Shown: positions 1 through 7,348 of the stretch, in pieces
How the letters are laid out: each line of letters begins with the position of its first letter
How positions within the stretch are numbered: position 1 is the stretch's first letter
Assembly (NCBI GenBank): GCA_018383375.1
Contig: JAHAWW010000263.1
Span: 1-8,861, forward strand
From: Prevotellamassilia sp.
GTDB lineage: Bacteria; Bacteroidota; Bacteroidia; Bacteroidales; Bacteroidaceae
Direction: 5' to 3'
DNA length: 8,861 bases
The notes under the pieces: generated by a model
Told to the model about the DNA's origin: nothing
The model's input: the letters and a program-made list of their open reading frames with translations, nothing else
Databases searched by the model: none
Made by a program: the position numbers and the translations under genes

Positions 1-402
1 ATGAAAACCATCGTGGCCACCTGCGACCGTCTCGAAGCCACTTTGAGGCAAATCATCAGCGAGGAAAACGCCCCTGCCGCGCATTCCCTCTCAGCCGAAC
101 TCGAGCCCGAGGTGGTGAGGGTGAAGAAAGCCGACAAGTTCAAGCATTGGCTCAAATGGCTTGCGCTGATAGTCTTGGCTTTTGCAGCAGGTTGGTATGC
201 CTACCGCTATTTCAAGCGTCAAGCGCGCCGTCAGCCGGCACCAGTCGAACAATCTGTTCCGACGCCTAAGCCCACCGAGGTCTCTGCGCCCCAACCCACC
301 GGCCATTTGGCCACCGAGCGTAAGTCAGACGAACCCTCCGAGGGATTGCGCCGCATGCAGCAACTTTCTGCCCCAGAGCGCACGGCGTCTCCTTTCAGAT
401 AG
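1..402 (+). CDS. Small single-pass membrane protein, unknown function
   Basis: I do not recognise this 133-residue protein. Its N-terminal 50 residues are charged and probably helical. One hydrophobic segment follows at about residues 52-71, flanked by Lys/Arg on both sides (KFKHWLK before, FKRQARR after). The last 60 residues are rich in Pro, Ser, Thr and Glu and look disordered. No signal peptidase site is visible, so a bitopic inner-membrane protein is the simplest reading. The ATG is the first base of the window, so the true start and any upstream signals cannot be judged and the protein could be the tail of a longer one. It lies 54 nt upstream of ribBA on the same strand and could be cotranscribed with it. 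In many Bacteroidales an LptF/LptG-type permease sits near ribBA, but this protein is too short and has too few membrane helices to be one. Confidence 0.6.
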   Translation: MKTIVATCDRLEATLRQIISEENAPAAHSLSAELEPEVVRVKKADKFKHWLKWLALIVLAFAAGWYAYRYFKRQARRQPAPVEQSVPTPKPTEVSAPQPTGHLATERKSDEPSEGLRRMQQLSAPERTASPFR

Positions 403-456
403 CCACCAGCAGGGCTTCATCATCCGTCACACCCAAGCACTCATTATATATATAAT

Positions 457-1671
457 ATGGAAAACAACCCTCTTGCCACTATTGAACAAGCGATTGAGGA
501 TTTCAAGCAAGGCCGTTTCGTCATCGTCGTCGATGACGAAGACCGCGAAAACGAAGGCGACCTCATTCTTGCCGCCGAACTTGTCACACCCGAAAAGGTG
601 AACTATATGTTGCGCCATGGTCGCGGCGTGCTCTGTGCGCCCATCACCAACGAGCGTTGCCGTCAACTCGAACTCGACCACCAAGTGCAGACCAACACCA
701 GTATGCTCGGCACGCCTTTCACCGTGACTGTCGACAAACTCGAAGGCTGCACCACCGGCGTGTCTTGTCACGACCGTGCGGCCACCATCCAAGCTCTGGC
801 CGACCCCGAGAGCCGTCCCGAAACCTTTGGCCGACCCGGCCACATCAACCCCCTCTATGCCCAAGACCGCGGCGTCTTGGCCCGTGCCGGCCACACCGAG
901 GCTGCAGTCGACTTGGCCCGTCTTGCCGGTATGCAGCCAGCCGCCTGTCTCATTGAGATACTCAATGAAGACGGCACCATGGCCCGTCTGCCACAACTCA
1001 AGGATTTTGCTGCGCGCGAGGGCCTTCACATCATCTCCATAAAAGACCTCATCGCCTATCGGCTCAAAAACGAATGTCTCGTAGAGAAAGGCGAAGAAGT
1101 CGAAATGCCCACAGCCTTCGGTCACTTCCACCTCATTCCCTTCCGCCAGAAGAGCAATATGCTCGAGCACGTAGCCCTTATCAAAGGCACTTGGCGCGAA
1201 GACGAACCCGTGTTGGTGCGCGTACATTCCTCTTGCGTCACCGGCGACATCTTTGGCAGCGAGCGTTGCGATTGTGGCGAACAACTCCACAAGGCGATGC
1301 AGATGATTGAAGCCGAAGGGCGTGGCGTCGTGCTCTATCTCAATCAAGAGGGTCGCGGCATTGGGCTCATGGCCAAAATCGCTGCCTACAAACTCCAAGA
1401 GCAAGGCTACGACACCGTCGACGCCAACGTCCATTTGGGCTACGACCCCGATGAACGCGACTATGGCGTAGGAGCTCAAATTCTCAACCTGCTCGGCGTG
1501 AAAAAGATGCGCCTCATCACCAACAACCCCGTCAAGCGTGTGGGCCTTGAGGCCTATGGTCTTGAAATAGTTGAGAACGTTCCCATCGAAATCACGCCCA
1601 ATCCCTACAACGAGCGCTATCTTCGCACCAAGAAAGAGCGCATGGGCCACACCTTGCATTTCAATAAATAA
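457..1671 (+). CDS. ribBA: Bifunctional 3,4-dihydroxy-2-butanone-4-phosphate synthase / GTP cyclohydrolase II
   Basis: This cytoplasmic enzyme supplies both branches of riboflavin synthesis: the RibB half makes dihydroxybutanone phosphate from ribulose 5-phosphate, and the RibA half opens GTP to the diaminopyrimidine. The 404 residues match the usual length of the fused form. RibB domain, about residues 5-203: the acidic metal- and substrate-binding DDEDRENEGD is at 26-35 and the conserved RAGHTEAAVDL at 143-153. RibA domain, about 207-400: the zinc cysteines are C260, C271 and C273 (SSCVTGDIFGSERCDCG), QEGRGIG is at 298-304, catalytic Arg334 lies in DERDYG, and TNNP is at 355-358. Nothing essential is missing. 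The start ATG follows a TATATATAAT stretch without a Shine-Dalgarno sequence, which is normal for Bacteroidetes. The 54-nt gap upstream is too short for an FMN riboswitch and shows none. Confidence 0.97.
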   Translation: MENNPLATIEQAIEDFKQGRFVIVVDDEDRENEGDLILAAELVTPEKVNYMLRHGRGVLCAPITNERCRQLELDHQVQTNTSMLGTPFTVTVDKLEGCTTGVSCHDRAATIQALADPESRPETFGRPGHINPLYAQDRGVLARAGHTEAAVDLARLAGMQPAACLIEILNEDGTMARLPQLKDFAAREGLHIISIKDLIAYRLKNECLVEKGEEVEMPTAFGHFHLIPFRQKSNMLEHVALIKGTWREDEPVLVRVHSSCVTGDIFGSERCDCGEQLHKAMQMIEAEGRGVVLYLNQEGRGIGLMAKIAAYKLQEQGYDTVDANVHLGYDPDERDYGVGAQILNLLGVKKMRLITNNPVKRVGLEAYGLEIVENVPIEITPNPYNERYLRTKKERMGHTLHFNK

Positions 1672-1780
1672 TCTTGCAAAAGTTGCCGGCCATTGCAGCA
1701 AACCATTTTGGCACGCCATTTGCATTGTTTATTGACAGAGATAAAAACAAAAACTTAGTAACAACAAATCACGAAAGATT

Positions 1781-2491
1781 ATGCAAAACGAAAACGCCTA
1801 CAATCCCTATGCCTCGCCCAGTCGCGAAGCCGCTTTTCCGCGCTTGATGCAGAAAACCTATTTATGGATGATGTTCGGCCTCATCATGACGGCCCTCACC
1901 GCCACCTATGTGGCCAGCAATGCCGCTTTGATGCAAACCATCTTCACCGGCTCCACGTTCCTCATCCTCGTCATTGCCGAGCTTGCCCTTGTGTTCTTTC
2001 TCTCGGCACGCATTATGACGATGTCATTCCCCGTGGCCGGCATTCTCTTTGCCGCCTATTCCATTCTTAATGGCGCGACACTTTCGGTCATCCTTTTAGC
2101 CTACGAGCCCGGTGTCATTGCCACCACCTTCTTCGTCACGGCCGGTATGTTCGGGGCTATGTCGCTCATTGGCTTCTTCACCGCTCGCGACCTCTCCGGC
2201 ATTGGCCGTTTCCTCATCATGGCTTTGGTGGGCATCATCATCGCCTCGGTGGTCAACATCTTCTTGCACAGCGAGGGCCTTTATTGGGCCGTGTCTTATC
2301 TCGGTGTGTTGGTATTTGCCGGCCTCACAGCCTACGACACGCAAAAAATCAAGCAAATGCTTATGGTTTATGGAGGCGAAGTCAACGACAACACCCAAAA
2401 ACTTGCCCTGCTTGGCAGCCTCACCCTCTATCTCGACTTCATCAACCTTTTCCTCTTCTTGTTGCGCATCTTTGGTGGAAGCCGAGACTAA
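1781..2491 (+). CDS. Bax inhibitor-1 / YccA family integral membrane protein
   Basis: The protein has 236 residues and about seven hydrophobic helices (roughly 28-47, 58-76, 82-95, 96-108, 112-133, 143-163, 168-187), then a seventh or re-entrant segment at 205-230. The short N-terminal tail is rich in Asn, Tyr and Pro. Family hallmarks are GLTAYDTQKIK at 181-191 and LTLYLDFINLF near 214-224. Their aspartates (D186, D219) are the likely counterparts of the pH-sensing Asp pair described in Bacillus YetJ, a calcium-leak channel. Bacterial members otherwise have poorly defined roles in membrane-protein quality control or ion leak, so the precise function here is inferred. The gene lies 109 nt after ribBA. 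That gap becomes A-rich towards the start, and a weak purine stretch (GAAAGA) precedes the ATG. I could not identify a convincing promoter in it. Confidence 0.93.
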   Translation: MQNENAYNPYASPSREAAFPRLMQKTYLWMMFGLIMTALTATYVASNAALMQTIFTGSTFLILVIAELALVFFLSARIMTMSFPVAGILFAAYSILNGATLSVILLAYEPGVIATTFFVTAGMFGAMSLIGFFTARDLSGIGRFLIMALVGIIIASVVNIFLHSEGLYWAVSYLGVLVFAGLTAYDTQKIKQMLMVYGGEVNDNTQKLALLGSLTLYLDFINLFLFLLRIFGGSRD

Positions 2492-2543
2492 TCACTAATA
2501 TTTTTTCTTGAAAACCCATTATCCTACAAAAACAGCCAGACCT

Positions 2544-3740
2544 ATGAACGAATTATCCCGTCGCCTTGGCCGCCTTTCGCCGTCGGCCACTCTCGTGATG
2601 TCGCAGAAGAGCGCCGAGCTTAAGGCCCGTGGCGTCGACGTCATTAACCTCAGTGTCGGCGAGCCCGACTTCAACACTCCCGACCACATCAAGGCAGCGG
2701 CCATCAAGGCCGTCGAAGACAATTGGTCGCGCTATTCACCCGTGGCCGGTTATCCGGCTTTGCGCGAAGCCATTTGTGCCAAGCTCAAAAACGAAAACGG
2801 TCTCGACTTCACTCCGTCACAGATATCCGTTTCAAACGGTGCCAAGCAGTCGGTGTGCAACGTCGTTATGGCCCTCGTCAATCCCGGCGACGAAGTGATT
2901 ATTCCGGCCCCCTATTGGGTGAGCTATCCCGAGATGGTGAAACTTGCCGGTGGCGAACCCGTCATTGTGCCTGCCGGCATTGAGCAAGATTTCAAAATCA
3001 CGCCCGAGCAACTTGAGGCCGCCATCACGCCCCGCACGCGTGCACTCATCCTCTGCTCGCCGAGCAACCCCACCGGTTCGGTCTATTCCAAAGAAGAGTT
3101 GGCCGGTTTGGCCCGTGTGCTCGAAGCTCACGAAGACGTGTTTGTGATTGCCGACGAAATCTATGAGCACATCAACTATGTGGGACGTCATGAGAGCATT
3201 GCGCAATTTGCCCCCATCCGCGAGCGTGTTGTCATCATCAACGGCGTGAGCAAGGCCTACGCCATGACCGGTTGGCGCATTGGCTTCATAGCAGCTGCCG
3301 AGTGGATAGTCAAGGGATGCAACAAGCTTCAGGGTCAATACACGAGTGGTCCCTGTTCGGTGTCGCAAAAAGCCGCCGAAGCCGCCTATGTGGGCAGCCA
3401 AGCCTGTGTCGAAGAGATGCGCCAAGCCTTTGAGCGTCGTCGCGACCTCATTGTGCGTTTGGCCGGTGCGATACCCGGGCTTGAGGTCAACAATCCTCAG
3501 GGCGCGTTCTATCTTTTCCCCAAGTGCAGCGCCTATTTTGGCAAACGCTATGGCGACCGTGTCATCCACGACTCGATGGACCTTGCCCTCTATCTGCTTG
3601 AGGAGGGCCATGTGGCCACCGTTGGCGGAGCCGCTTTTGGTTCGCCCGAATGCTTCCGTATGAGCTACGCCACAAGCGACGAAAACATCGTTGAGGCCAT
3701 GCGCCGCATTGCCGAAGCTTTGGCTAAGCTGGAAGACTGA
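2544..3740 (+). CDS. aspC: Class I PLP-dependent aminotransferase, probable aspartate aminotransferase
   Basis: This cytoplasmic pyridoxal-phosphate enzyme most likely interconverts aspartate plus 2-oxoglutarate and oxaloacetate plus glutamate. It belongs to the Ib-type group common in Bacteroidetes and thermophiles. From the ATG at 2544 it has 398 residues, the family's normal length. A TTG 36 nt upstream would only add a 12-residue tail outside the family pattern. Visible landmarks are SVGEPDF at 37-43, the cofactor-contacting NPTG at 175-178, D204 and Y207 in ADEIY (pyridine nitrogen and phenol contacts), the Schiff-base Lys237 in GVSKAYAMTGWRIGF, and Arg372 in FRMSYA, which holds the substrate carboxylate. 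Substrate range within the Ib group (aspartate, prephenate, aromatic or branched amino acids) cannot be decided by eye. It follows the YccA-family gene by 52 nt with no clear terminator between them. Confidence 0.93.
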   Translation: MNELSRRLGRLSPSATLVMSQKSAELKARGVDVINLSVGEPDFNTPDHIKAAAIKAVEDNWSRYSPVAGYPALREAICAKLKNENGLDFTPSQISVSNGAKQSVCNVVMALVNPGDEVIIPAPYWVSYPEMVKLAGGEPVIVPAGIEQDFKITPEQLEAAITPRTRALILCSPSNPTGSVYSKEELAGLARVLEAHEDVFVIADEIYEHINYVGRHESIAQFAPIRERVVIINGVSKAYAMTGWRIGFIAAAEWIVKGCNKLQGQYTSGPCSVSQKAAEAAYVGSQACVEEMRQAFERRRDLIVRLAGAIPGLEVNNPQGAFYLFPKCSAYFGKRYGDRVIHDSMDLALYLLEEGHVATVGGAAFGSPECFRMSYATSDENIVEAMRRIAEALAKLED

Positions 3741-3855
3741 CCCTGGCGGCCTGCGCGGTTGTGTGTGAAGGGGAGGAAAGTAAAGAAAGCCTCACCCAGC
3801 CACTACCCGTTGCCCGGCTGTCAGAATGCCGATTTTTATCGAGAGAAATGAAACT

Positions 3856-3870
3856 TCACCTTAGAGGTGA
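3856..3870. repeat. Small hairpin abutting the main terminator
   Basis: TCACCT, a TAG loop and AGGTGA form a perfect 6-bp stem. It ends on the base just before the long inverted repeat at 3871, so the transcript from the aspC side would carry two stacked stems. The small one has no U-tract of its own. It may be chance or an accessory to termination or mRNA 3'-end stability. Confidence 0.4.
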
Positions 3871-3923
3871 GAAATAAAGGCAAGAAAGAGACCGTTATTA
3901 GGTCTCTTTCTTGCCTTTATTTC
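3871..3923. terminator. Bidirectional intrinsic terminator
   Basis: The left arm (3871-3893) and right arm (3901-3923) are perfect reverse complements over 23 bp, separated by the 7-nt loop GTTATTA. The inner 15 bp (GGCAAGAAAGAGACC and its complement) form the stem core. The outer A-rich and T-rich parts give a U-rich tail in either direction (TTTATTTC reading right). It sits between convergent genes: the aminotransferase ends 130 nt to its left, and the lipoprotein operon approaches from the right. Terminating both is the natural role. Confidence 0.85.
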
Positions 3924-3959
3924 GTGCCGGAGTGTGTCTTTTGCGTTGCTCAAGCCGCC

Positions 3960-4175
3960 TCACAAGTTTGCCTCACAGGCTGGCATATTCCAGTTTCTGT
4001 ATTCGTCGACTCCCTCTCGGGCGACATATTCTCGGCTGTGGCTTTCTCCCTCAAAAACCAATTGCCCCGAGCGATAGACTTTCAGTTTCAAAAAAGGTAC
4101 GGGTTGCCATGGCCCTTCGTCGAGGGGCTGTGTGGCAAATTCGGCTGTTGCCGTGGCCGGTGCCCAAAGTTTATT
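3960..4175 (-). pseudogene. Out-of-frame C-terminal continuation of the binding-protein/C13 peptidase gene
   Basis: Directly after the TAA of the upstream 719-codon frame, the frame shifted by +1 stays open for 71 codons (4175 down to 3963) and ends in TGA at 3960-3962. The translation begins NKLWAPATATAEF and includes QPLDEGPWQPVPFLKL and ends MPACEANL. It has the composition of a soluble protein and no start codon of its own near the beginning. The junction is a run of four A (minus strand GTAAAATAAAC; plus-strand T 4174-4177). Removing one A would fuse the frames as ...MPVNKLW... The rejoined protein would have 789 residues and end 36 nt before the terminator hairpin, whereas the present stop leaves about 250 nt. 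It may be a recent frameshift, a sequencing error, phase variation or recoding. Chance is possible, because 71 open codons alone is weak evidence. Confidence 0.6.
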
Positions 4176-6330
4176 TTACGGGCATAAGAAATTCGCCCAG
4201 CGTCTGCGTGTAGAGGTTGCCGTAGAGGTCGGCGTTGTAGACGGTGACATGTGAGCCCACGGTGTTGATGAACAGGCGGTAGTAAAGGTCGCGCATGCTG
4301 ATGTTGGGATTGTCGTAGACGGCTGTTTGGAGCGTTGACGTGAAGCGGTTTGACATCCACGTGCCGAGCGTGCGGCTATAGTTGTCGGCCTTTGAGGTTT
4401 CGTCGGCGGCAGCGGCTGTGATGCAGAGTATGCCCGGGATGCCTTCGGCCTCACAGGCTACACTGCCCGAATAGCAGGTCTCGAAAAGGCAGAGCAGTTT
4501 GCGGTAGCCACGGGCGGCATGGAGGTCTTCGAAACATTGGCGTGCCATGCCCGTGCGCCAGCCGTCGTGGGTGTCGAGCCATCGCAGCTGATAGGGGCTG
4601 CCATGGCCGCTCCAGAAGAGCAGCACGTTGGTGGTGGAGTCTGCCTCGACGACTCTCGGCAAACGCTCGGACGACCGCCCGCAAAGTATGTCGGAGATGT
4701 CGGACGAGGAAATTTGTGAAGGCCGATAGTCGATATGAAGGCCTTCATATACATTGGGGCCGTCTGTCTCCACGCGTACCACGCCGGGTTCTGGATTTCG
4801 GTCGTTGCGGGCTATGTCGTCTTCGGCCACGACAATGATGTCTTCGGCTGCATAGCCTTCAGAGCGCAGTATGCGGTACATATTGTAGACGTCGGCCTGA
4901 TGACGGTAGTTTTCCCATCCCGATGAGGCGGCCACGAGCAGAGCCTTCTGGCGGCGAAGCGGCGGATAGGGGCGGTCGGCGGTGTGGTTGAAGTCTTGCA
5001 TGTGCTCAGCCTTCCACGCCCACCCGGCCAGTGTAGGGTCAGAGCGTTTGCTGCCGTCGCTGGTGTGGTGGTCGAGGGTGATGTAGCGCGACTGGTAGAC
5101 GAGGAAATGGCGGTAGACGGTGGTGAGCACGTTGGTGTAGACTTTTGAGTCGAAGTCGAGTGTGCCCGAAGCGCCGCGTATGTCGGGGCGGGCACCGGCG
5201 GCGAGCATCTGGACGTAGACGCTGAGCCCATCGGCTGTCCATCCGCCCGGTATGGCGTCGCGGCCGTCTACGAGGCTGATGAGGCAGGCGTTGAGGTCGT
5301 CGGCGGGATTTTGCAGCCCTATGAAGCCGGCCAGGCCAATCATCATGGCGGCGTCGTAGACTTGGGCTTCTCCCAGTGTCGTGGCACGACCGAACCGCAC
5401 CTCATAGGCCACGTCAAATCCGCTCTCGGGGTCGGAACCGAAACATATGCCCTCCACGCCCTCGGCCTTGCTGCCGAGAAGGTCGAGCACGTCGGCTCCA
5501 TAGGCTGTGTCTGAAAACAACAGTCGTGGCACGCTCACCCCCTCGGCTGTGCGGGCCGTGTGACTGTCGATTATGGGCTCGATTTCTTCAATCTCAGAGG
5601 GGATGCAGATGACGCATTCGGCCCCCGACGCTATGGCGGCGTCGGCCTGTGACGAGAGTGTGGCGGGAGTGAAAGTGAAGATGCCACCGACGTTCATGCC
5701 GAGCTCTTTGGCCTGAAAGCCAAACCAGTCGATGAAGGTCTTGCCGTAGGCGTCGTCGGCGCGGGCAATGAGCGCCACAGTCCGTGCGCCATACATGGCA
5801 GCCTTGCTCAGCAGGACTTCACACTGGGTGATGTCGGTCTCGGTCATGGCCCACAGATGCCCTGAAGAGGTGTAGGCACGTACCGGCTCTTCGGCCGTGG
5901 CGAGTGAAAAGAAAGGTTTTTTCTTGCAAATTTCCGGCGCCAGCTGCAAGGTAGACGAGGTGTAGAGTCCGCCAATGACGGCCACCACGTCGTCGCGCCG
6001 TGCCAGACTTCTTGCCAGACGGCCGAGGGTGTCACAGCCTTCGTCGTAGAACTCAAAATTGAGATTGATGCCCTCGCTTTGAGACGAAAAAGCCTTGCGC
6101 AGGTTTTCGTTGCAGAGACTGAGGGTGGATTTCCAGTGCGCGTCGAGTCCGCCCTTCATGGGCAGCACCACGGCGACGGTCTGTGTGTGCATAACCGGCG
6201 TGGTCAAGGCGACGTGGGCTTCGTCGCTGCAACTGCCCAGCCCGATGGTTGTCAGCGCACTTATGAGCCACAGCCGGACGATGCCGCCACGGCTTTTGTG
6301 AAGCGAGTGAGGTCTATGGTTTGCAGACAT
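4171..6330 (-). CDS. Lipoprotein: type I periplasmic-binding domain fused to legumain-like (C13) cysteine peptidase
   Basis: The 719 residues begin with a signal peptide and lipobox LGSC (lipidated Cys34, then SDE), so the protein is membrane-anchored outside the cytoplasm. Residues 50-415 resemble a type I periplasmic-binding fold of the branched-chain amino acid receptor kind (TVAVVLPMKGG at 51; AVIGGLYTSSTLQLAPE at 117-133; FSLATAEEP at 141). Residues 461-712 resemble peptidase family C13: GWENYRHQAD at 471-480, SGHGS with catalytic His576, and FETCYSGS with nucleophile Cys619. Arg476, Glu617 and probably Asp649 match the legumain S1 pocket, which suggests Asn or Asp specificity (inference). 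No ABC permease or ATPase lies nearby, so binding may regulate proteolysis rather than feed transport. The start overlaps the preceding gene's end by 17 nt, which suggests translational coupling. The stop may be caused by a frameshift; see 3960-4175. Confidence 0.88.
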   Translation of the reverse strand: MSANHRPHSLHKSRGGIVRLWLISALTTIGLGSCSDEAHVALTTPVMHTQTVAVVLPMKGGLDAHWKSTLSLCNENLRKAFSSQSEGINLNFEFYDEGCDTLGRLARSLARRDDVVAVIGGLYTSSTLQLAPEICKKKPFFSLATAEEPVRAYTSSGHLWAMTETDITQCEVLLSKAAMYGARTVALIARADDAYGKTFIDWFGFQAKELGMNVGGIFTFTPATLSSQADAAIASGAECVICIPSEIEEIEPIIDSHTARTAEGVSVPRLLFSDTAYGADVLDLLGSKAEGVEGICFGSDPESGFDVAYEVRFGRATTLGEAQVYDAAMMIGLAGFIGLQNPADDLNACLISLVDGRDAIPGGWTADGLSVYVQMLAAGARPDIRGASGTLDFDSKVYTNVLTTVYRHFLVYQSRYITLDHHTSDGSKRSDPTLAGWAWKAEHMQDFNHTADRPYPPLRRQKALLVAASSGWENYRHQADVYNMYRILRSEGYAAEDIIVVAEDDIARNDRNPEPGVVRVETDGPNVYEGLHIDYRPSQISSSDISDILCGRSSERLPRVVEADSTTNVLLFWSGHGSPYQLRWLDTHDGWRTGMARQCFEDLHAARGYRKLLCLFETCYSGSVACEAEGIPGILCITAAAADETSKADNYSRTLGTWMSNRFTSTLQTAVYDNPNISMRDLYYRLFINTVGSHVTVYNADLYGNLYTQTLGEFLMPVK

Positions 6331-7348
6331 ATTTGTTTTCTTCGTTGACGGCTTCTTGCCGGATGTTGTTCACGAACTCTTCGAGGCGGTCGGCATAGGC
6401 CGGAGCCACCTGCCAGTCCACGTAGCCGCTCTCGAGGCCGAGCAGCCGGACCTGGGGCATTTCGCTGCCGTCGGCCCATAGGGTGAGATAGTCTTCGACG
6501 ACGAGGTCGATGCGTTTGACCATATTGCCGATGATTTGTGACGACTGCGTGTATTGGTTCCATCCGCGTCCGATGGTCCACACGCCGTCAGGCTTTTCAC
6601 GGAGATAGCGGTAGACACCGAGGTTTGAAGCTCCGGCCACGCCAAAAATGAAGTCGTAGGTCCGGGCATAGTCATACATACGCTGATAGGCCGTCTCGGG
6701 CATGGAGAAACCGCTCCAGTCGGCGGCCATACAGGCCGTGTCGGTGGGGGCACCATATCCGTCGAAAAAGCCCTGTGCGGCAGTCTGGGTGGGCTGGTCG
6801 TGAGAATGGGCCAGAAGGCAAAGCGGACGGGTCAGTTGCATTTCTTTCACCGACCGGCCGCAGAGCCAGGCGGCGCCATAGAGTGACATACTGAACGAGG
6901 TGAGGGGCAAGCGCTCGGGATTGTCGCTCTCGAATAGCAGAAAGTCGGGGCGCCAGGTGGCCGTGGAGTCTGCCGGCCGGAGGCCGTAAAGGGTCGCGGC
7001 CTGTTGCTCATATTCCGACCCGGCCAACACGCACAGCAAAGTCTCGCCCTTGTGGCGCTCAATCCAACTGTTCATCAGCCGGGTGCCCTCTTCGGCCGTG
7101 GCGGGTGAGAAACATTGCAGCCACACGTCGGGATGGGAGAGTGTGAAGTTTTGCAGGCCGCGCCATATCATGTCGTTATAGCCGTCGTCGCCCAGTCCTC
7201 CCGACGAGAAGAGCACACAGATTTTGCGCCGGTCTGAAACGGCAATGGTATCGCCATCGTCCGAGTCGCACGACGGCAATACCATCAAAAGAGTCAGCCC
7301 GACGGCCACGCTCATCAGGGCGTGGCGCCATGACCGGATGAATCTCAT
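6314..7348 (-). CDS. Lipoprotein resembling BMP/PnrA-family substrate-binding proteins
   Basis: The start is placed at the ATG at 7348, 26 codons inside the longest open frame. It gives a proper signal peptide (MRFIRSWRH, hydrophobic core, lipobox LPSC, lipidated Cys27, then DSDDGD) and overlaps the previous gene's stop as ATGA. The 344 residues resemble the basic membrane protein/PnrA (Med) group of type I binding proteins, which bind nucleosides or related ligands: ICVLFSSGGLGDDGYND at 43-59 matches the usual first strand and Asn/Asp loop, DFIFGVAGASNLGVYRYL at 232-249 the hinge-region glycine motif, and IIGNMVKRIDLVVEDYL at 272-288 the late helix. The ligand cannot be told by eye. BMP proteins normally sit beside an ABC ATPase and two permeases; none is seen here. 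The position between two other lipoprotein genes suggests a shared envelope function. Confidence 0.82.
   Translation of the reverse strand: MRFIRSWRHALMSVAVGLTLLMVLPSCDSDDGDTIAVSDRRKICVLFSSGGLGDDGYNDMIWRGLQNFTLSHPDVWLQCFSPATAEEGTRLMNSWIERHKGETLLCVLAGSEYEQQAATLYGLRPADSTATWRPDFLLFESDNPERLPLTSFSMSLYGAAWLCGRSVKEMQLTRPLCLLAHSHDQPTQTAAQGFFDGYGAPTDTACMAADWSGFSMPETAYQRMYDYARTYDFIFGVAGASNLGVYRYLREKPDGVWTIGRGWNQYTQSSQIIGNMVKRIDLVVEDYLTLWADGSEMPQVRLLGLESGYVDWQVAPAYADRLEEFVNNIRQEAVNEENKYVCKP

Noticed and set aside
403..456. FMN riboswitch or promoter before ribBA
   Set aside because: The gap is only 54 nt, with no RFN-type conserved stems. The TATATATAAT run alone is not enough to call a promoter.
427..1725. 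432-codon open frame on the minus strand across ribBA
   Set aside because: It lies antisense to a gene with full catalytic motifs. Its composition (many His, Ala, Val, Gly) is typical of the mirror frame of a GC-biased gene, and no motif or leader is visible.
1672..1780. Possible Bacteroidetes promoter (TTTG plus TAnnTTTG) before the YccA-family gene
   Set aside because: TTTG-like boxes are present near 1707 and 1719, but no acceptable TAnnTTTG box lies at the right distance, so no promoter is called.
2508..2543. Upstream TTG start for the aminotransferase
   Set aside because: It adds 12 residues not expected in the family, while the ATG at 2544 gives the standard length and N-terminus.
2832..3611. 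259-codon minus-strand frame inside the aminotransferase gene
   Set aside because: Antisense shadow of a well-supported gene, with no recognisable domain.
3867..4187. 106-codon plus-strand frame after aspC
   Set aside because: It runs straight through the terminator hairpin, is Cys-rich with no pattern, and is the codon-aligned mirror of the more protein-like minus-strand tail at 3960-4175.
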